In this document: positions 57,320 to 64,000 of the stretch, one piece after another
Layout: every line of letters starts with the position of its first letter
Position numbering within the stretch: the first letter of the stretch is position 1
Assembly (NCBI RefSeq): GCF_017854565.1
Contig: NZ_JAFMHJ010000013.1
Location: forward strand, 16,215-80,214
Direction of reading: 5' to 3'
DNA length: 64,000 bases
DNA from: Yoonia sp.
GTDB taxonomy: Bacteria; Pseudomonadota; Alphaproteobacteria; Rhodobacterales; Rhodobacteraceae
Notes under the pieces: generated by a model
Database searches by the model: none
What the model was told of the DNA's origin: nothing
The model's input: only the letters and a program-made list of their open reading frames with translations
Made by a program: the position numbers and the translations under genes

Positions 57320-58615
57320 ATGAACGTCACTGTACGCGACGACGGCTTTTTTACTGAAACCCTAGAGACCCGCGATCCGGTACTGCATGCGGCCATGCAG
57401 GCCGAACTGCGGCGCCAACGCAAAGAGATCGAGCTTATCGCGTCCGAAAACATCGTCTCGGCCGCCGTCATGGAAGCGCAAGGCAGCGTGCTGACGAACA
57501 AATACGCCGAAGGTTACCCTGGTCGCCGCTATTATGGCGGCTGCGCGCATGTGGACGTGGCAGAGAATTTGGCCATCGACCGTGCCAAGGAACTGTTCGA
57601 TTGCGAATTCGCCAACGTGCAGCCAAACTCTGGCAGCCAAGCCAATCAGGGTGTGTTTCAGGCGCTTTTGCAGCCCGGCGATACCATCCTTGGCATGTCG
57701 CTCGATGCCGGTGGTCACCTGACGCATGGCGCAAAGCCCAACCAGTCGGGCAAGTGGTTCAATGCCATCCAATATGGTGTCCGCCAACAAGACAGCCTGC
57801 TCGACTATGACGAGGTGGAGCGTCTCGCGACGGAACATCAGCCCAAGATGATTATCGCCGGTGGCTCGGCCATCGCACGCATCATCGACTTTGCCCGCAT
57901 GCGCGAAATTGCGGATAGTGTCGGCGCATACCTGCTGGTCGATATGGCCCATTTTGCGGGTCTGGTCGCCGCGGGCCTCTACCCGTCGCCCTTCCCGCAT
58001 GCGCATGTCGCCACGACGACAACGCATAAGACCCTGCGCGGCCCACGCGGTGGGATGATCCTGACCAACGACGAAACCATCGCCAAAAAGGTCAATTCCG
58101 CAATTTTCCCCGGCATTCAGGGTGGCCCGTTGATGCATGTGATCGCTGGCAAGGCTGTGGCCTTTGGCGAGGCGCTGCGCCCCGAATTCAGAACCTATCA
58201 GCAACAGGTGATCAAGAACGCCCAAGCATTGGCCGATCAGCTGATGAAGGGTGGCTTGGATATCGTCACGGGCGGCACAGACACCCATTTGATGTTGGTC
58301 GATTTGCGCCCCAAAGGCGTGAAGGGCAATGCGACCGAAAAGGCGCTTGGTCGTGCCCATATCACCTGTAACAAAAACGGCATCCCCTTTGATGTCGAAA
58401 AGCCGACGATCACGTCGGGTATTCGCCTCGGCTCGCCTGCCGGCACGACACGCGGGTTCGGTGAAACCGAATTCCGTCAGATCGCCGACTGGATCGTGGA
58501 AGTGACCGACGGGCTGGCGGCGCATGGTGAAGATGGCAACAGCGCCGTCGAAGACAAGGTCAAGGCAGAAGTCGAAGCCATGTGCGACCTTTTCCCGATC
58601 TATCCCAACCTTTAA
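57320..58615 (+). CDS. glyA: serine hydroxymethyltransferase
   Basis: GlyA interconverts serine and glycine, loading tetrahydrofolate with a one-carbon unit. The 431-residue product has [38 protein letters not shown], the PLP lysine in [14 protein letters not shown] (near residue 235), and the C-terminal EVTDGL region. The start at 57320 has AGGGGGA upstream. No glycine riboswitch was recognised. A strong terminator follows. Confidence 0.98.
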   Translation: MNVTVRDDGFFTETLETRDPVLHAAMQAELRRQRKEIELIASENIVSAAVMEAQGSVLTNKYAEGYPGRRYYGGCAHVDVAENLAIDRAKELFDCEFANVQPNSGSQANQGVFQALLQPGDTILGMSLDAGGHLTHGAKPNQSGKWFNAIQYGVRQQDSLLDYDEVERLATEHQPKMIIAGGSAIARIIDFARMREIADSVGAYLLVDMAHFAGLVAAGLYPSPFPHAHVATTTTHKTLRGPRGGMILTNDETIAKKVNSAIFPGIQGGPLMHVIAGKAVAFGEALRPEFRTYQQQVIKNAQALADQLMKGGLDIVTGGTDTHLMLVDLRPKGVKGNATEKALGRAHITCNKNGIPFDVEKPTITSGIRLGSPAGTTRGFGETEFRQIADWIVEVTDGLAAHGEDGNSAVEDKVKAEVEAMCDLFPIYPNL

Positions 58616-58620
58616 GCAGC

Positions 58621-58646
58621 GTAGGGTGGGTTAAAACCCACCTTAC
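58621..58646. repeat. palindromic repeat, GTAGGG family, copy 2
   Basis: GTAGGGTGGGTT and AACCCACCTTAC pair over 12 positions (one G-T wobble) around an AA loop, 6 bases after the glyA stop codon and just before its intrinsic terminator. It is the best-formed member of the family also seen at 4790 and 60162. Confidence 0.65.
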
Positions 58647-58658
58647 GAAAACATTCGC

Positions 58659-58690
58659 AAACCGCCACGAAACATCCGTGGCGGTTTTTT
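58659..58690 (+). terminator. intrinsic terminator of glyA
   Basis: AAACCGCCACG (58659-58669) pairs perfectly with CGTGGCGGTTT (58677-58687) around a 7-base loop, and the stem runs into six Ts. It lies 44 bp past the glyA stop codon. Confidence 0.92.
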
Positions 58691-58727
58691 AGTGCTGTGA
58701 TTGCCAGCAGCGCGCGCGGCATGCCGT

Positions 58728-59096
58728 CTAAACAAAGCCCCGTTGCACAAGCACATATAAAACAACAACAAAAATCACGATGAATGCCAATGCGATCGAC
58801 GCTGTGATATTGCGCAGTTGGTTCCACATCCGTTCCCTTGGGTCGACCCCCGCCAGATAGGCAACCGCATTGCGATGCGCCTGATTCACCCGTGCGCCAT
58901 CAATCATGCGGGCCAGCTTTGGATTTTCGGCCAAGGCTTCCGCATCGGCCAAATAGCGCAGGTCGCGGCGAATGCCGCGCGGCAGCATGCGTCCAGCCCG
59001 GCGCAATTGCACCCGCAGGTTTCCGCCCCTGATCCGCAGCCGTGTTTCAATCAGCTGGCGGATTTCTGCGATTTTGTGGTCGAGAGCATGGTCCAT
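58728..59096 (-). CDS. hypothetical protein with C-terminal TM helix
   Basis: The 122-residue product has a basic, helical cytoplasmic N-terminal part (about 1-90, rich in Arg and Leu) and a single C-terminal transmembrane helix (SIALAFIVIFVVVLYVLV), so it is tail-anchored or single-pass. I do not recognise a family. The start at 59096 is an ATG after a GTG, with AGG upstream. It is divergent from the alpha/beta hydrolase gene. Confidence 0.65.
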   Translation of the reverse strand: MDHALDHKIAEIRQLIETRLRIRGGNLRVQLRRAGRMLPRGIRRDLRYLADAEALAENPKLARMIDGARVNQAHRNAVAYLAGVDPRERMWNQLRNITASIALAFIVIFVVVLYVLVQRGFV

Positions 59097-59173
59097 CACC
59101 CTGCGGTAGTGATCTTTGCGCGCGCGCTCAATGCCTCTGGCAACTCGGGGCCATCACGGGTTAGAAAAGGTGC

Positions 59174-59911
59174 ATGTTGAACACGGTTTTCCATGACGGC
59201 CCCGATGGGGTGCCCCTACTGATCGCGCATGGGCTTTTTGGGTCTGCGCGTAACTGGGGCGTGATCGCCAAGCGGATGGCCGAGACCCGTCCTGTCATCG
59301 CCGTAGACATGCGCAACCACGGCTCAAGCCCGTGGTTTGACACCCATTCCTATGATGACCTTGCGGATGATTTGGCACAGGTGATCGACAGGCCGATGGA
59401 TGTTCTGGGGCATTCCATGGGCGGCAAGGCCGCAATGGCGCTGGCCCTTAAATTTCCCGCCAAGGTCCGCCGCCTGATCGTGGCGGACATCGCGCCGGTC
59501 ACCTATGCGCATAGTCAGTTGGGCCCGCTTGATGCGATGCGCAACGTCGATCTGGCGGCGATCCACAACCGGGCCGACGCGAAAGCAGCGCTTGGCGATC
59601 TGGAACCGGGCGTGGCCGATTTCTTGCTGCAAAGTCTTGATATGAAAGACCGGAAATGGCGCTTGAATTTGGATACTCTGGCCGCAGAGATGGACAAAAT
59701 CCTTGGTTTTCCTGATTTCACACGACAGTTTGACGGGCCGACGCTGTTTTTGTCGGGGGGTGCGTCGCACTATGTCCAGCCGGATCACCGACCGACGATC
59801 GAGAAACTTTTCCCTCACGCAAAATTCGCAAAAATCCCCGGCGCCGGACATTGGTTACATGCCGAAAAGCCCCGTGAATTTGAGGCCGCCGTCGCCGCGT
59901 TCCTCGGTTAG
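59174..59911 (+). CDS. alpha/beta hydrolase (YbfF-like esterase)
   Basis: The 245-residue product has the alpha/beta hydrolase fold with the nucleophile elbow GHSMGG (Ser81), an oxyanion loop HGLFGSARNW (19-28), and the catalytic histidine in GAGHWLHAEKP near the C-terminus. DMRNHGSSP matches the YbfF type. It probably hydrolyses a short acyl ester or thioester; substrate unknown. Its start is close to the divergent gene, giving a short shared promoter region. Confidence 0.92.
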   Translation: MLNTVFHDGPDGVPLLIAHGLFGSARNWGVIAKRMAETRPVIAVDMRNHGSSPWFDTHSYDDLADDLAQVIDRPMDVLGHSMGGKAAMALALKFPAKVRRLIVADIAPVTYAHSQLGPLDAMRNVDLAAIHNRADAKAALGDLEPGVADFLLQSLDMKDRKWRLNLDTLAAEMDKILGFPDFTRQFDGPTLFLSGGASHYVQPDHRPTIEKLFPHAKFAKIPGAGHWLHAEKPREFEAAVAAFLG

Positions 59912-59989
59912 GCCAGTTGTTGCCCGGCATTGGGCCAAAGCGCGCAGCCTGCTCACAAAAAATGCGCTGGTCTGCATGGCAATTGTTGC

Positions 59990-60011
59990 GGCGGGGACAA
60001 CGCCGCCCTAC
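59990..60011 (-). repeat. possible degenerate GTAGGG-family repeat
   Basis: On the minus strand this reads GTAGGGCGGCGTTGTCCCCGCC, close to copy 1 (4790), but the stem is shortened to GGCGG/CCGCC. It lies between the esterase and entericidin-like genes. Confidence 0.35.
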
Positions 60012-60041
60012 GGTAGTCGCTGAGATATGAAAGGACATTCA

Positions 60042-60155
60042 ATGATCAGACTTCTTGCGCTTGCTGTTATCCTGAACCTTGCCGCTTGCGAGACCGTCAA
60101 AGGCGTGGGCGAAGATATCAGCAATGCCGGCACGGCCATCGACAACGCACTTTGA
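60042..60155 (+). CDS. entericidin-like small lipoprotein
   Basis: This 37-residue product is easily missed. It starts with MIRLLALAVILNLAAC, a lipoprotein signal with a lipobox (LAAC, Cys16), and the mature part ETVKGVGEDISNAGTAIDNAL matches the entericidin A/B pattern (CNTVxGxGxDIxxxGxxI). AAAGGA precedes the ATG. Entericidins are small lipoproteins, paired as toxin and antidote in enteric bacteria; in alphaproteobacteria single copies are common with unclear roles. A terminator-like palindrome follows. Confidence 0.8.
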   Translation: MIRLLALAVILNLAACETVKGVGEDISNAGTAIDNAL

Positions 60156-60161
60156 AATCAC

Positions 60162-60186
60162 AAGGTGCGCCGTAGAGGCGCACCTT
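60162..60186. repeat. palindromic repeat / bidirectional terminator, copy 3
   Basis: AAGGTGCGCC (60162-60171) and GGCGCACCTT (60177-60186) form a perfect 10-bp stem around GTAGA. It separates the entericidin gene from the convergent GMC oxidoreductase gene and overlaps the latter's stop codon. The outer AAGG/CCTTAC ends resemble copy 2 at 58621. Confidence 0.6.
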
Positions 60187-61798
60187 ACGACGCAATATTG
60201 CGAATCATATCCGCAGCTTTTTCAGCGATCATGATTGTGGGCGCGTTGGTGTTACCGCCAATCAGTTTCGGCATGATCGAAGCATCCACAACCCGCAGCC
60301 CCTTGAGCCCACGCACACGTAGCTGCGGATCGACAACAGCCATATCATCAACGCCCATTTTGCAGGTGCCCACGGGGTGATAGATCGTGTCGGCATGGGC
60401 ACGGATATGTGCCTCCCAGTCGGCATCGGTCATATTATCCCTGATCCCAAACAGTTCCTTGTGGCGGTATTTGGCCAGTGCTGGCGCCTGCAGAATGTCA
60501 CGGGTCAGCCGCGCGCCCTTGATTGCTGTTGCAAGATCGCGCGGGTCTGAAAGAAACTTCGGATCAATCGCAGGTGCCGCCATAGGATCACGGCTTTGCA
60601 GTGTGACAGCGCCCCGACTGTGCGGGTACACGGCGCAGACGTGGCAGCTGAACCCATATCCCAAATGCAGCTTGCGGGCGTGTTCCTCGACCAGAGCAAT
60701 CACGAAATGCAACTGTACATCTGGGCGGTCCAGTGTCGGATCTGTTTTCAGAAATGCCGCGCCTTCGGCAAACGGCGTCGCCATCATTCCGGTGCCGGTC
60801 TTGCGCCAATTCAGGATATGTTTGATCAGGCCAATCGTGCCAGCAATTCCGATCCCGAAACTGTCGGTATCTTTGGTTTTATAGGCCAGAGTAACATCCA
60901 GATGGTCCTGTAGGTTCTGGCCGACGCCCGGCAGTTCATGCACCATCGCAATACCATGCGACGTAATATCTGCGGGCCGCCCTACGCCCGATAACTGCAA
61001 CAGTTGCGGCGAATTGAATGTGCCACCGCATAAAATCACCTCTTTGCCAGCCAGAACCTGCTTGTCGGTCTTCCCTTGGCGATAGGTCACGCCGGTGGCG
61101 CGCTTGCCTTGAAACAGTATCTTTGTAGCCTGTGCATTGGTGATAACGGTCAGATTGGGGCGGCCCATGGCAGGAAAAAGATAGGCAGCGGCAGCCGAAC
61201 AGCGTTCGCCATTCTGGGCCGGATCGTGGAATTGGGTGACCTGATACAGCCCGATCCCTTCATTGTCGCCAGCGTTGAAATCGGCAACCGCGCGGTGCTT
61301 CATTTGCGTCCCGGCTTCAACAAACGCGCGGGTAATCGGGCGCTGGCTTTTCTGCTCGGACACTTGCAGCGGGCCAGCCGCGCCATGGAACGCATCCTCG
61401 CCGCGCTCATTATTTTCGGATTTGCGGAAATAGGGCAGCACGTCGTCCCAGGACCAGCCGTTGCACCCAAGATCAGCCCAACCATCATAATCCGACTTGT
61501 GCCCTCGGACATAAAGCATCGCATTGATCGCACTGGACCCACCAAGCGCCTTGCCCCGAGGTTGATAGCCTTTGCGCCCATTCAGACCCGGCTGCGCGAC
61601 GGTGCGAAAGGCCCAGTTGCTGATCTTGGGCCGCCCCGGCAGCATCGCCACGACGGCGGCGGGCGTGCGGATCAGGATATGATCACCCTTGCCACCAGCC
61701 TCAAGCAGGCAAACGCGAATGTTGGGGTCTTCGGTCAGACGCGCAGCCAGTGTTGACCCGGCAGAACCGCCGCCAACAATCACATAATCAAAGCTCAT
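60185..61798 (-). CDS. GMC family FAD-dependent alcohol/choline dehydrogenase
   Basis: GMC oxidoreductases oxidise alcohols using FAD. The 537-residue product has the dinucleotide-binding motif VGGGSAG (about 8-14), the FAD-contact region [18 protein letters not shown], a second GMC signature [13 protein letters not shown], and the active-site His in [11 protein letters not shown], then [17 protein letters not shown]. It resembles choline dehydrogenase/AlkJ-type alcohol dehydrogenases; the substrate cannot be fixed. No betaine genes are nearby, so betA is not assigned. Confidence 0.9.
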   Translation of the reverse strand: MSFDYVIVGGGSAGSTLAARLTEDPNIRVCLLEAGGKGDHILIRTPAAVVAMLPGRPKISNWAFRTVAQPGLNGRKGYQPRGKALGGSSAINAMLYVRGHKSDYDGWADLGCNGWSWDDVLPYFRKSENNERGEDAFHGAAGPLQVSEQKSQRPITRAFVEAGTQMKHRAVADFNAGDNEGIGLYQVTQFHDPAQNGERCSAAAAYLFPAMGRPNLTVITNAQATKILFQGKRATGVTYRQGKTDKQVLAGKEVILCGGTFNSPQLLQLSGVGRPADITSHGIAMVHELPGVGQNLQDHLDVTLAYKTKDTDSFGIGIAGTIGLIKHILNWRKTGTGMMATPFAEGAAFLKTDPTLDRPDVQLHFVIALVEEHARKLHLGYGFSCHVCAVYPHSRGAVTLQSRDPMAAPAIDPKFLSDPRDLATAIKGARLTRDILQAPALAKYRHKELFGIRDNMTDADWEAHIRAHADTIYHPVGTCKMGVDDMAVVDPQLRVRGLKGLRVVDASIMPKLIGGNTNAPTIMIAEKAADMIRNIAS

Positions 61799-61860
61799 CT
61801 ATGCGGCCCTCCCCCAGCGCATCCTTGGTAGAACAATCCGTCGCGCGCTGTCCACTGGAT

Positions 61861-61880
61861 AGGCGGGCATAACCCCGCCT
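61861..61880. repeat. palindrome, possible GTAGGG-family copy 4
   Basis: AGGCGGG and CCCGCCT form a perfect 7-bp stem with a 6-base loop (CATAAC), flanked by GAT and CTA. It lies immediately 3' of the 26-codon minus-strand frame, as a terminator would. Confidence 0.45.
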
Positions 61881-61961
61881 CTAAAGGATCGGCGAGGTCA
61901 GGAAAGTAGCCAGACAAAGGCCGCCCATCACAATGCCAAAGACGTGGGGAAGGTAAGACAT
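61881..61961 (-). CDS. possible 26-residue membrane peptide
   Basis: This 26-codon frame encodes MSYLPHVFGIVMGGLCLATF followed by LTSPIL, a single hydrophobic helix with almost no charge. GGAG lies 6 bases before the ATG at 61961, and a palindrome follows the stop codon directly. Small membrane proteins of this kind exist, but there is no family match I can name, and a chance frame is possible. Confidence 0.35.
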   Translation of the reverse strand: MSYLPHVFGIVMGGLCLATFLTSPIL

Positions 61962-62016
61962 GATATGCTCCATCGCAGTGATGAAGATGATACGTCGCAC
62001 CACCGCATTTCCGGCG

Positions 62017-62523
62017 TTATTTCTTTTTGACGAACTCTGTCAGGATCACGATCCGCTGACCTTCCACGCGGCCTTCGATATGGCCAGTGTTCTCTGCGAC
62101 CAGCGAAATCCCACGCACGGCCGTGCCGCGCTTTGCGGTAAAGCCGCCGCCTTTGACTGGCAGGTCCTTGATCAACACCACGGTATCGCCGGTATTCAGG
62201 GTCGCACCGTGCGCGTCTCTATGTTGGCTGTCGGCGGCGACATTATCCGCCCAGGCCCGCGTTTCATCATCAAGATACAACTGATCGGCCAAGTCCTGCG
62301 CCCATGGCGTGCCCAGCCTGGCCAGGGTGCGCATGGCAAGCACCTGAATGGCCGGGTCGTCTGACCACATCGTCGTGGCGAGGCTGCGGAAATGGTTTTC
62401 GTCAGGCGCGTCCAGACCTGCCGCGCAGATGGCGCAGATATCGACTGTGGCGTCATGTGGGCCGCCGGGGACAGGTGTGGCGATCAACGGGGTATCGGCT
62501 GCGGTGCAAAGGGGGCATGTCAT
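62017..62523 (-). CDS. PhnA-domain zinc-ribbon protein
   Basis: The 168-residue product has an N-terminal zinc ribbon (CPLC at 3-6 and CAIC at 30-33) and a C-terminal PhnA/YjdM SH3-like domain (LNTGDTVVLIKDLPVKGGG; KRGTAVRGISLV; IEGRVEGQRIVILTEFVKK). Despite the name, PhnA/YjdM proteins are not phosphonate enzymes as far as is known. It lies beside the DksA-like gene; a shared role is unproven. Confidence 0.9.
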   Translation of the reverse strand: MTCPLCTAADTPLIATPVPGGPHDATVDICAICAAGLDAPDENHFRSLATTMWSDDPAIQVLAMRTLARLGTPWAQDLADQLYLDDETRAWADNVAADSQHRDAHGATLNTGDTVVLIKDLPVKGGGFTAKRGTAVRGISLVAENTGHIEGRVEGQRIVILTEFVKKK

Positions 62524-62566
62524 GGCGCAGCGTTATCGGCTTTTGCGCGCAGGCGCCAGTGCCGTT

Positions 62567-62881
62567 TCAGACCGCGCAAGCCTTGCACAGGGCGGTATCG
62601 GGCAACAGCTCCAACCGGGCGTCCGAAATTGGCTCGCCGCATTTCAGACAAATGCCGTAGGTGCCAGCGCCGATCCGGGCAAGCGCGGCGTCGATGCGCT
62701 TTAGCGCGTCCAACTCGTGCCGGCCCAGCGCCTCGAGCACAGGGTCCCCCTGCCGCTCGGACGAATAATCCTCGAGGTCCTTGGTCGGGGTTTCATCAAG
62801 CTGGTCTTCGACCTTGTTCAAATGTGCTGTCAGTTCGGCCCGGCGGGTCAGCAGGGTTTGTTTTTGGGTGGCGATGTCCAT
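62567..62881 (-). CDS. DksA/TraR-type C4 zinc finger protein
   Basis: The 104-residue product has an N-terminal coiled coil (about 5-65) and a C-terminal four-cysteine zinc finger (CLKC at 78-81, CKAC at 99-102). It is shorter than DksA (about 150 residues) and resembles the short DksA/TraR-like paralogues, which bind the RNA polymerase secondary channel. The acidic tip residues of DksA (DxxDxA) are only partly matched, so its activity may differ. Confidence 0.88.
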   Translation of the reverse strand: MDIATQKQTLLTRRAELTAHLNKVEDQLDETPTKDLEDYSSERQGDPVLEALGRHELDALKRIDAALARIGAGTYGICLKCGEPISDARLELLPDTALCKACAV

Positions 62882-62976
62882 GACGCTGTCTCCTTTAGAC
62901 TAAGGAGAGGTTGGCGCGATATGGGCAGGGCTGCTTTGATTTGAGTCAATCAGGAGCGCAATTCAAAGCGCCGCTG

Positions 62977-63068
62977 CCGAACCGAGGGGGTGGGCGAGTG
63001 CCGGGTGACGTACCCACATGCGCAGTGTCTCATTATGGATGCCGCGCCCGAACCGAGGGGTGGGCGAG
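62977..63068. repeat. direct repeat pair CCGAACCGAGGGG(G)TGGGCGAG
   Basis: A 22-base unit at 62977-62998 recurs at 63048-63068 with one G missing, 71 bases apart. The second copy forms part of the long hairpin at 63044-63100. It lies between the DksA-like gene and the AT-rich edge gene, so it could mark an insertion boundary. Confidence 0.55.
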
Positions 63069-63100
63069 AAGCGCCCGCTCCGTGGGGGCGGTTCGGGCGC
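63044..63100. other. long hairpin at AT-rich gene boundary
   Basis: GCGCCCGAACCG (63044-63055) pairs perfectly with CGGTTCGGGCGC (63089-63100); within the loop GGGCG/CGCCC (63062-63076) makes a second stem. It lies 8 bases past the stop codon of the edge gene, and could be its terminator, although no T-run follows on that strand. Confidence 0.55.
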
Positions 63101-63108
63101 GCTTTAGC

Positions 63109-64000
63109 TTATTCTATCACATCGTCTTCATCATCCGAATTATCTTCGATTTGCTTCGGTGCGTCCGAAACATCAGGTATAAGTCCGATATCTAATTGAT
63201 CAAACTCAGACGCCGCCGCAAATACTTTTAGCCTTTTCTGCCGTCCGTCTTCAGCATCGACTGAAGTAAAAGCACATACTGCTTCCATTTTTTCATCGAA
63301 CCTTCCTTTTTCACGCAATGCGTACGCTCGCGCGGCATCTACAATTACAGTCAAAGATTTTCGGTCTGCTTCGGCGAGTAAGTCAAAGGTAAATGCTTGC
63401 TCAAGTTCTAAGTCAAACAATCGGCCTGTCCGATTACGTCCATCAAAACTAGTAACTAGAAACCGTTGTGATCGAGTTTCATCGTTAAAAATGCTTTCGT
63501 ACATATATTCTTTGCTTGTCGCATCAAGAACAACCGAGTTGTCATCGCCATTAATGTAAATATTCACATTTGCCGCACCGTGATTCACGACCGAATGTGC
63601 TCGTCGAATAGAAGGTTCCGCAGCTTGAATTAGAGCACCTAAATCTCCTGCATTTATTCGCCCGTCACTTTCGGCATCTTCAATTTCATCGGCGCCGCTT
63701 ATACCAGTTGCGCGCTTAAATACAGTTTCCACGAGTTTCCAAGATGCGTTTGCCAAACCCTTTCCATATGCCTCAGCAAGGTAAGGTGCATATTGAGCAA
63801 ACTCAAAAACAAATTCGAATGATCCTTCTTTTGTTGCCACTAGATTTAATTCAAGGTTTAGGTCTTTGAAGTTTCGCCGCCGAATTTCACCAGTTTGAGC
63901 AAAATTCAATACCATCATTAAGGCTTGTGATATTCCATGCGCGCTATCTAGAGCAGTAAAAGCGGGGACTTCATGCCCATCAGCATCTTCGCCACGCAAC
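63109..64000 (-). CDS. AT-rich gene of unknown function, 5' end outside window
   Basis: At least 297 codons are open to the right edge, so the start is not seen. I do not recognise the family with confidence. The visible N-terminal part has RGEDADGHEVPAF and a helical segment (HGISQALMMVLNFAQ), a middle with VNIYINGDDNSVV, and an acidic C-terminal tail (EDNSDDEDDVIE). The N-terminal pattern loosely recalls proteins found near mobile elements. The DNA is clearly AT-richer than the rest of the window and codon use differs, which points to horizontal acquisition. Direct repeats and a long hairpin lie at its 3' side. Confidence 0.6.
   Translation of the reverse strand, partial: LRGEDADGHEVPAFTALDSAHGISQALMMVLNFAQTGEIRRRNFKDLNLELNLVATKEGSFEFVFEFAQYAPYLAEAYGKGLANASWKLVETVFKRATGISGADEIEDAESDGRINAGDLGALIQAAEPSIRRAHSVVNHGAANVNIYINGDDNSVVLDATSKEYMYESIFNDETRSQRFLVTSFDGRNRTGRLFDLELEQAFTFDLLAEADRKSLTVIVDAARAYALREKGRFDEKMEAVCAFTSVDAEDGRQKRLKVFAAASEFDQLDIGLIPDVSDAPKQIEDNSDDEDDVIE

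Noticed and set aside
60185..61798. betA choline dehydrogenase of a betaine operon
   Set aside because: The GMC protein is compatible, but no betaine aldehyde dehydrogenase, BetI or choline transporter gene lies nearby.

Overview
The window looks like a chromosomal segment of a Rhodobacteraceae (Roseobacter-group) alphaproteobacterium, perhaps near Loktanella/Yoonia. The evidence is the gene content and order: an alphaproteobacterial dcw cluster with DUF2484 proteins between murC and murB, the aerobic cobaltochelatase pair cobS/cobT, the MaeB malic enzyme-phosphotransacetylase fusion, and a fadE-fadA-fadB operon next to MerR regulators. The DNA is GC-rich by eye except for the last ~0.9 kb, which is clearly AT-richer. 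No tRNA, rRNA, CRISPR array or insertion sequence was found.

Layout. 0.25-3.65 kb (mostly minus): a membrane protein, a Tat-exported MsrB, a secreted fasciclin protein, and an RskA-type anti-sigma/ECF sigma pair that overlap by ATGA; this resembles an envelope oxidative-stress module. 3.8-8.0 kb: cobS and cobT with an inverted FMN reductase between them. 8.0-12.0 kb: Xaa-Pro aminopeptidase, DUF427 protein and a CLC chloride protein. 12.0-12.9 kb: a gene-poor, hairpin-rich stretch. 12.9-27.1 kb (minus): ftsW-murG-murC-DUF2484-DUF2484-small membrane protein-murB-ddl-ftsQ-ftsA-ftsZ-lpxC-bamD-recN, with several 1-4 base overlaps implying translational coupling of peptidoglycan precursor synthesis and divisome assembly. 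27.2-32.7 kb: periplasmic 5'-nucleotidase, DUF952, pyrD, a MATE transporter and two hotdog thioesterases.

32.7-45.5 kb: a 10-TM metal exporter with a perfect palindrome in its promoter region, two paralogous MerR regulators, and a beta-oxidation operon (acyl-CoA dehydrogenase, GST, orphan 99-aa protein, thiolase, NTF2-like small protein, FadB/J). A DMT permease, an acyl-CoA synthetase and what appears to be an inactivated M48-type membrane protein follow. 45.5-50.0 kb (minus): a tightly packed nucleoside-salvage operon cdd-deoA-deoB-add-upp. 50.0-58.6 kb: a VOC-bicupin fusion divergent from maeB across a palindrome, a glycosyltransferase, prpE, nadK and glyA. 58.7-62.9 kb: small membrane protein, esterase, entericidin-like lipoprotein, GMC oxidoreductase, PhnA-like and DksA-like zinc proteins. 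63.1 kb to the end: an incomplete AT-rich gene of unknown function, preceded by direct repeats and a long hairpin, probably the edge of acquired DNA.

Two families of short palindromic repeats recur at gene 3' ends. The most unusual observations are the coupled run of tiny membrane proteins inside the dcw cluster, the probable M48 pseudoprotease, the VOC-bicupin fusion, the channel-like CLC protein, the ECF/anti-sigma/fasciclin/MsrB module, and the edge gene. I did not find a clear-cut new multi-gene system.
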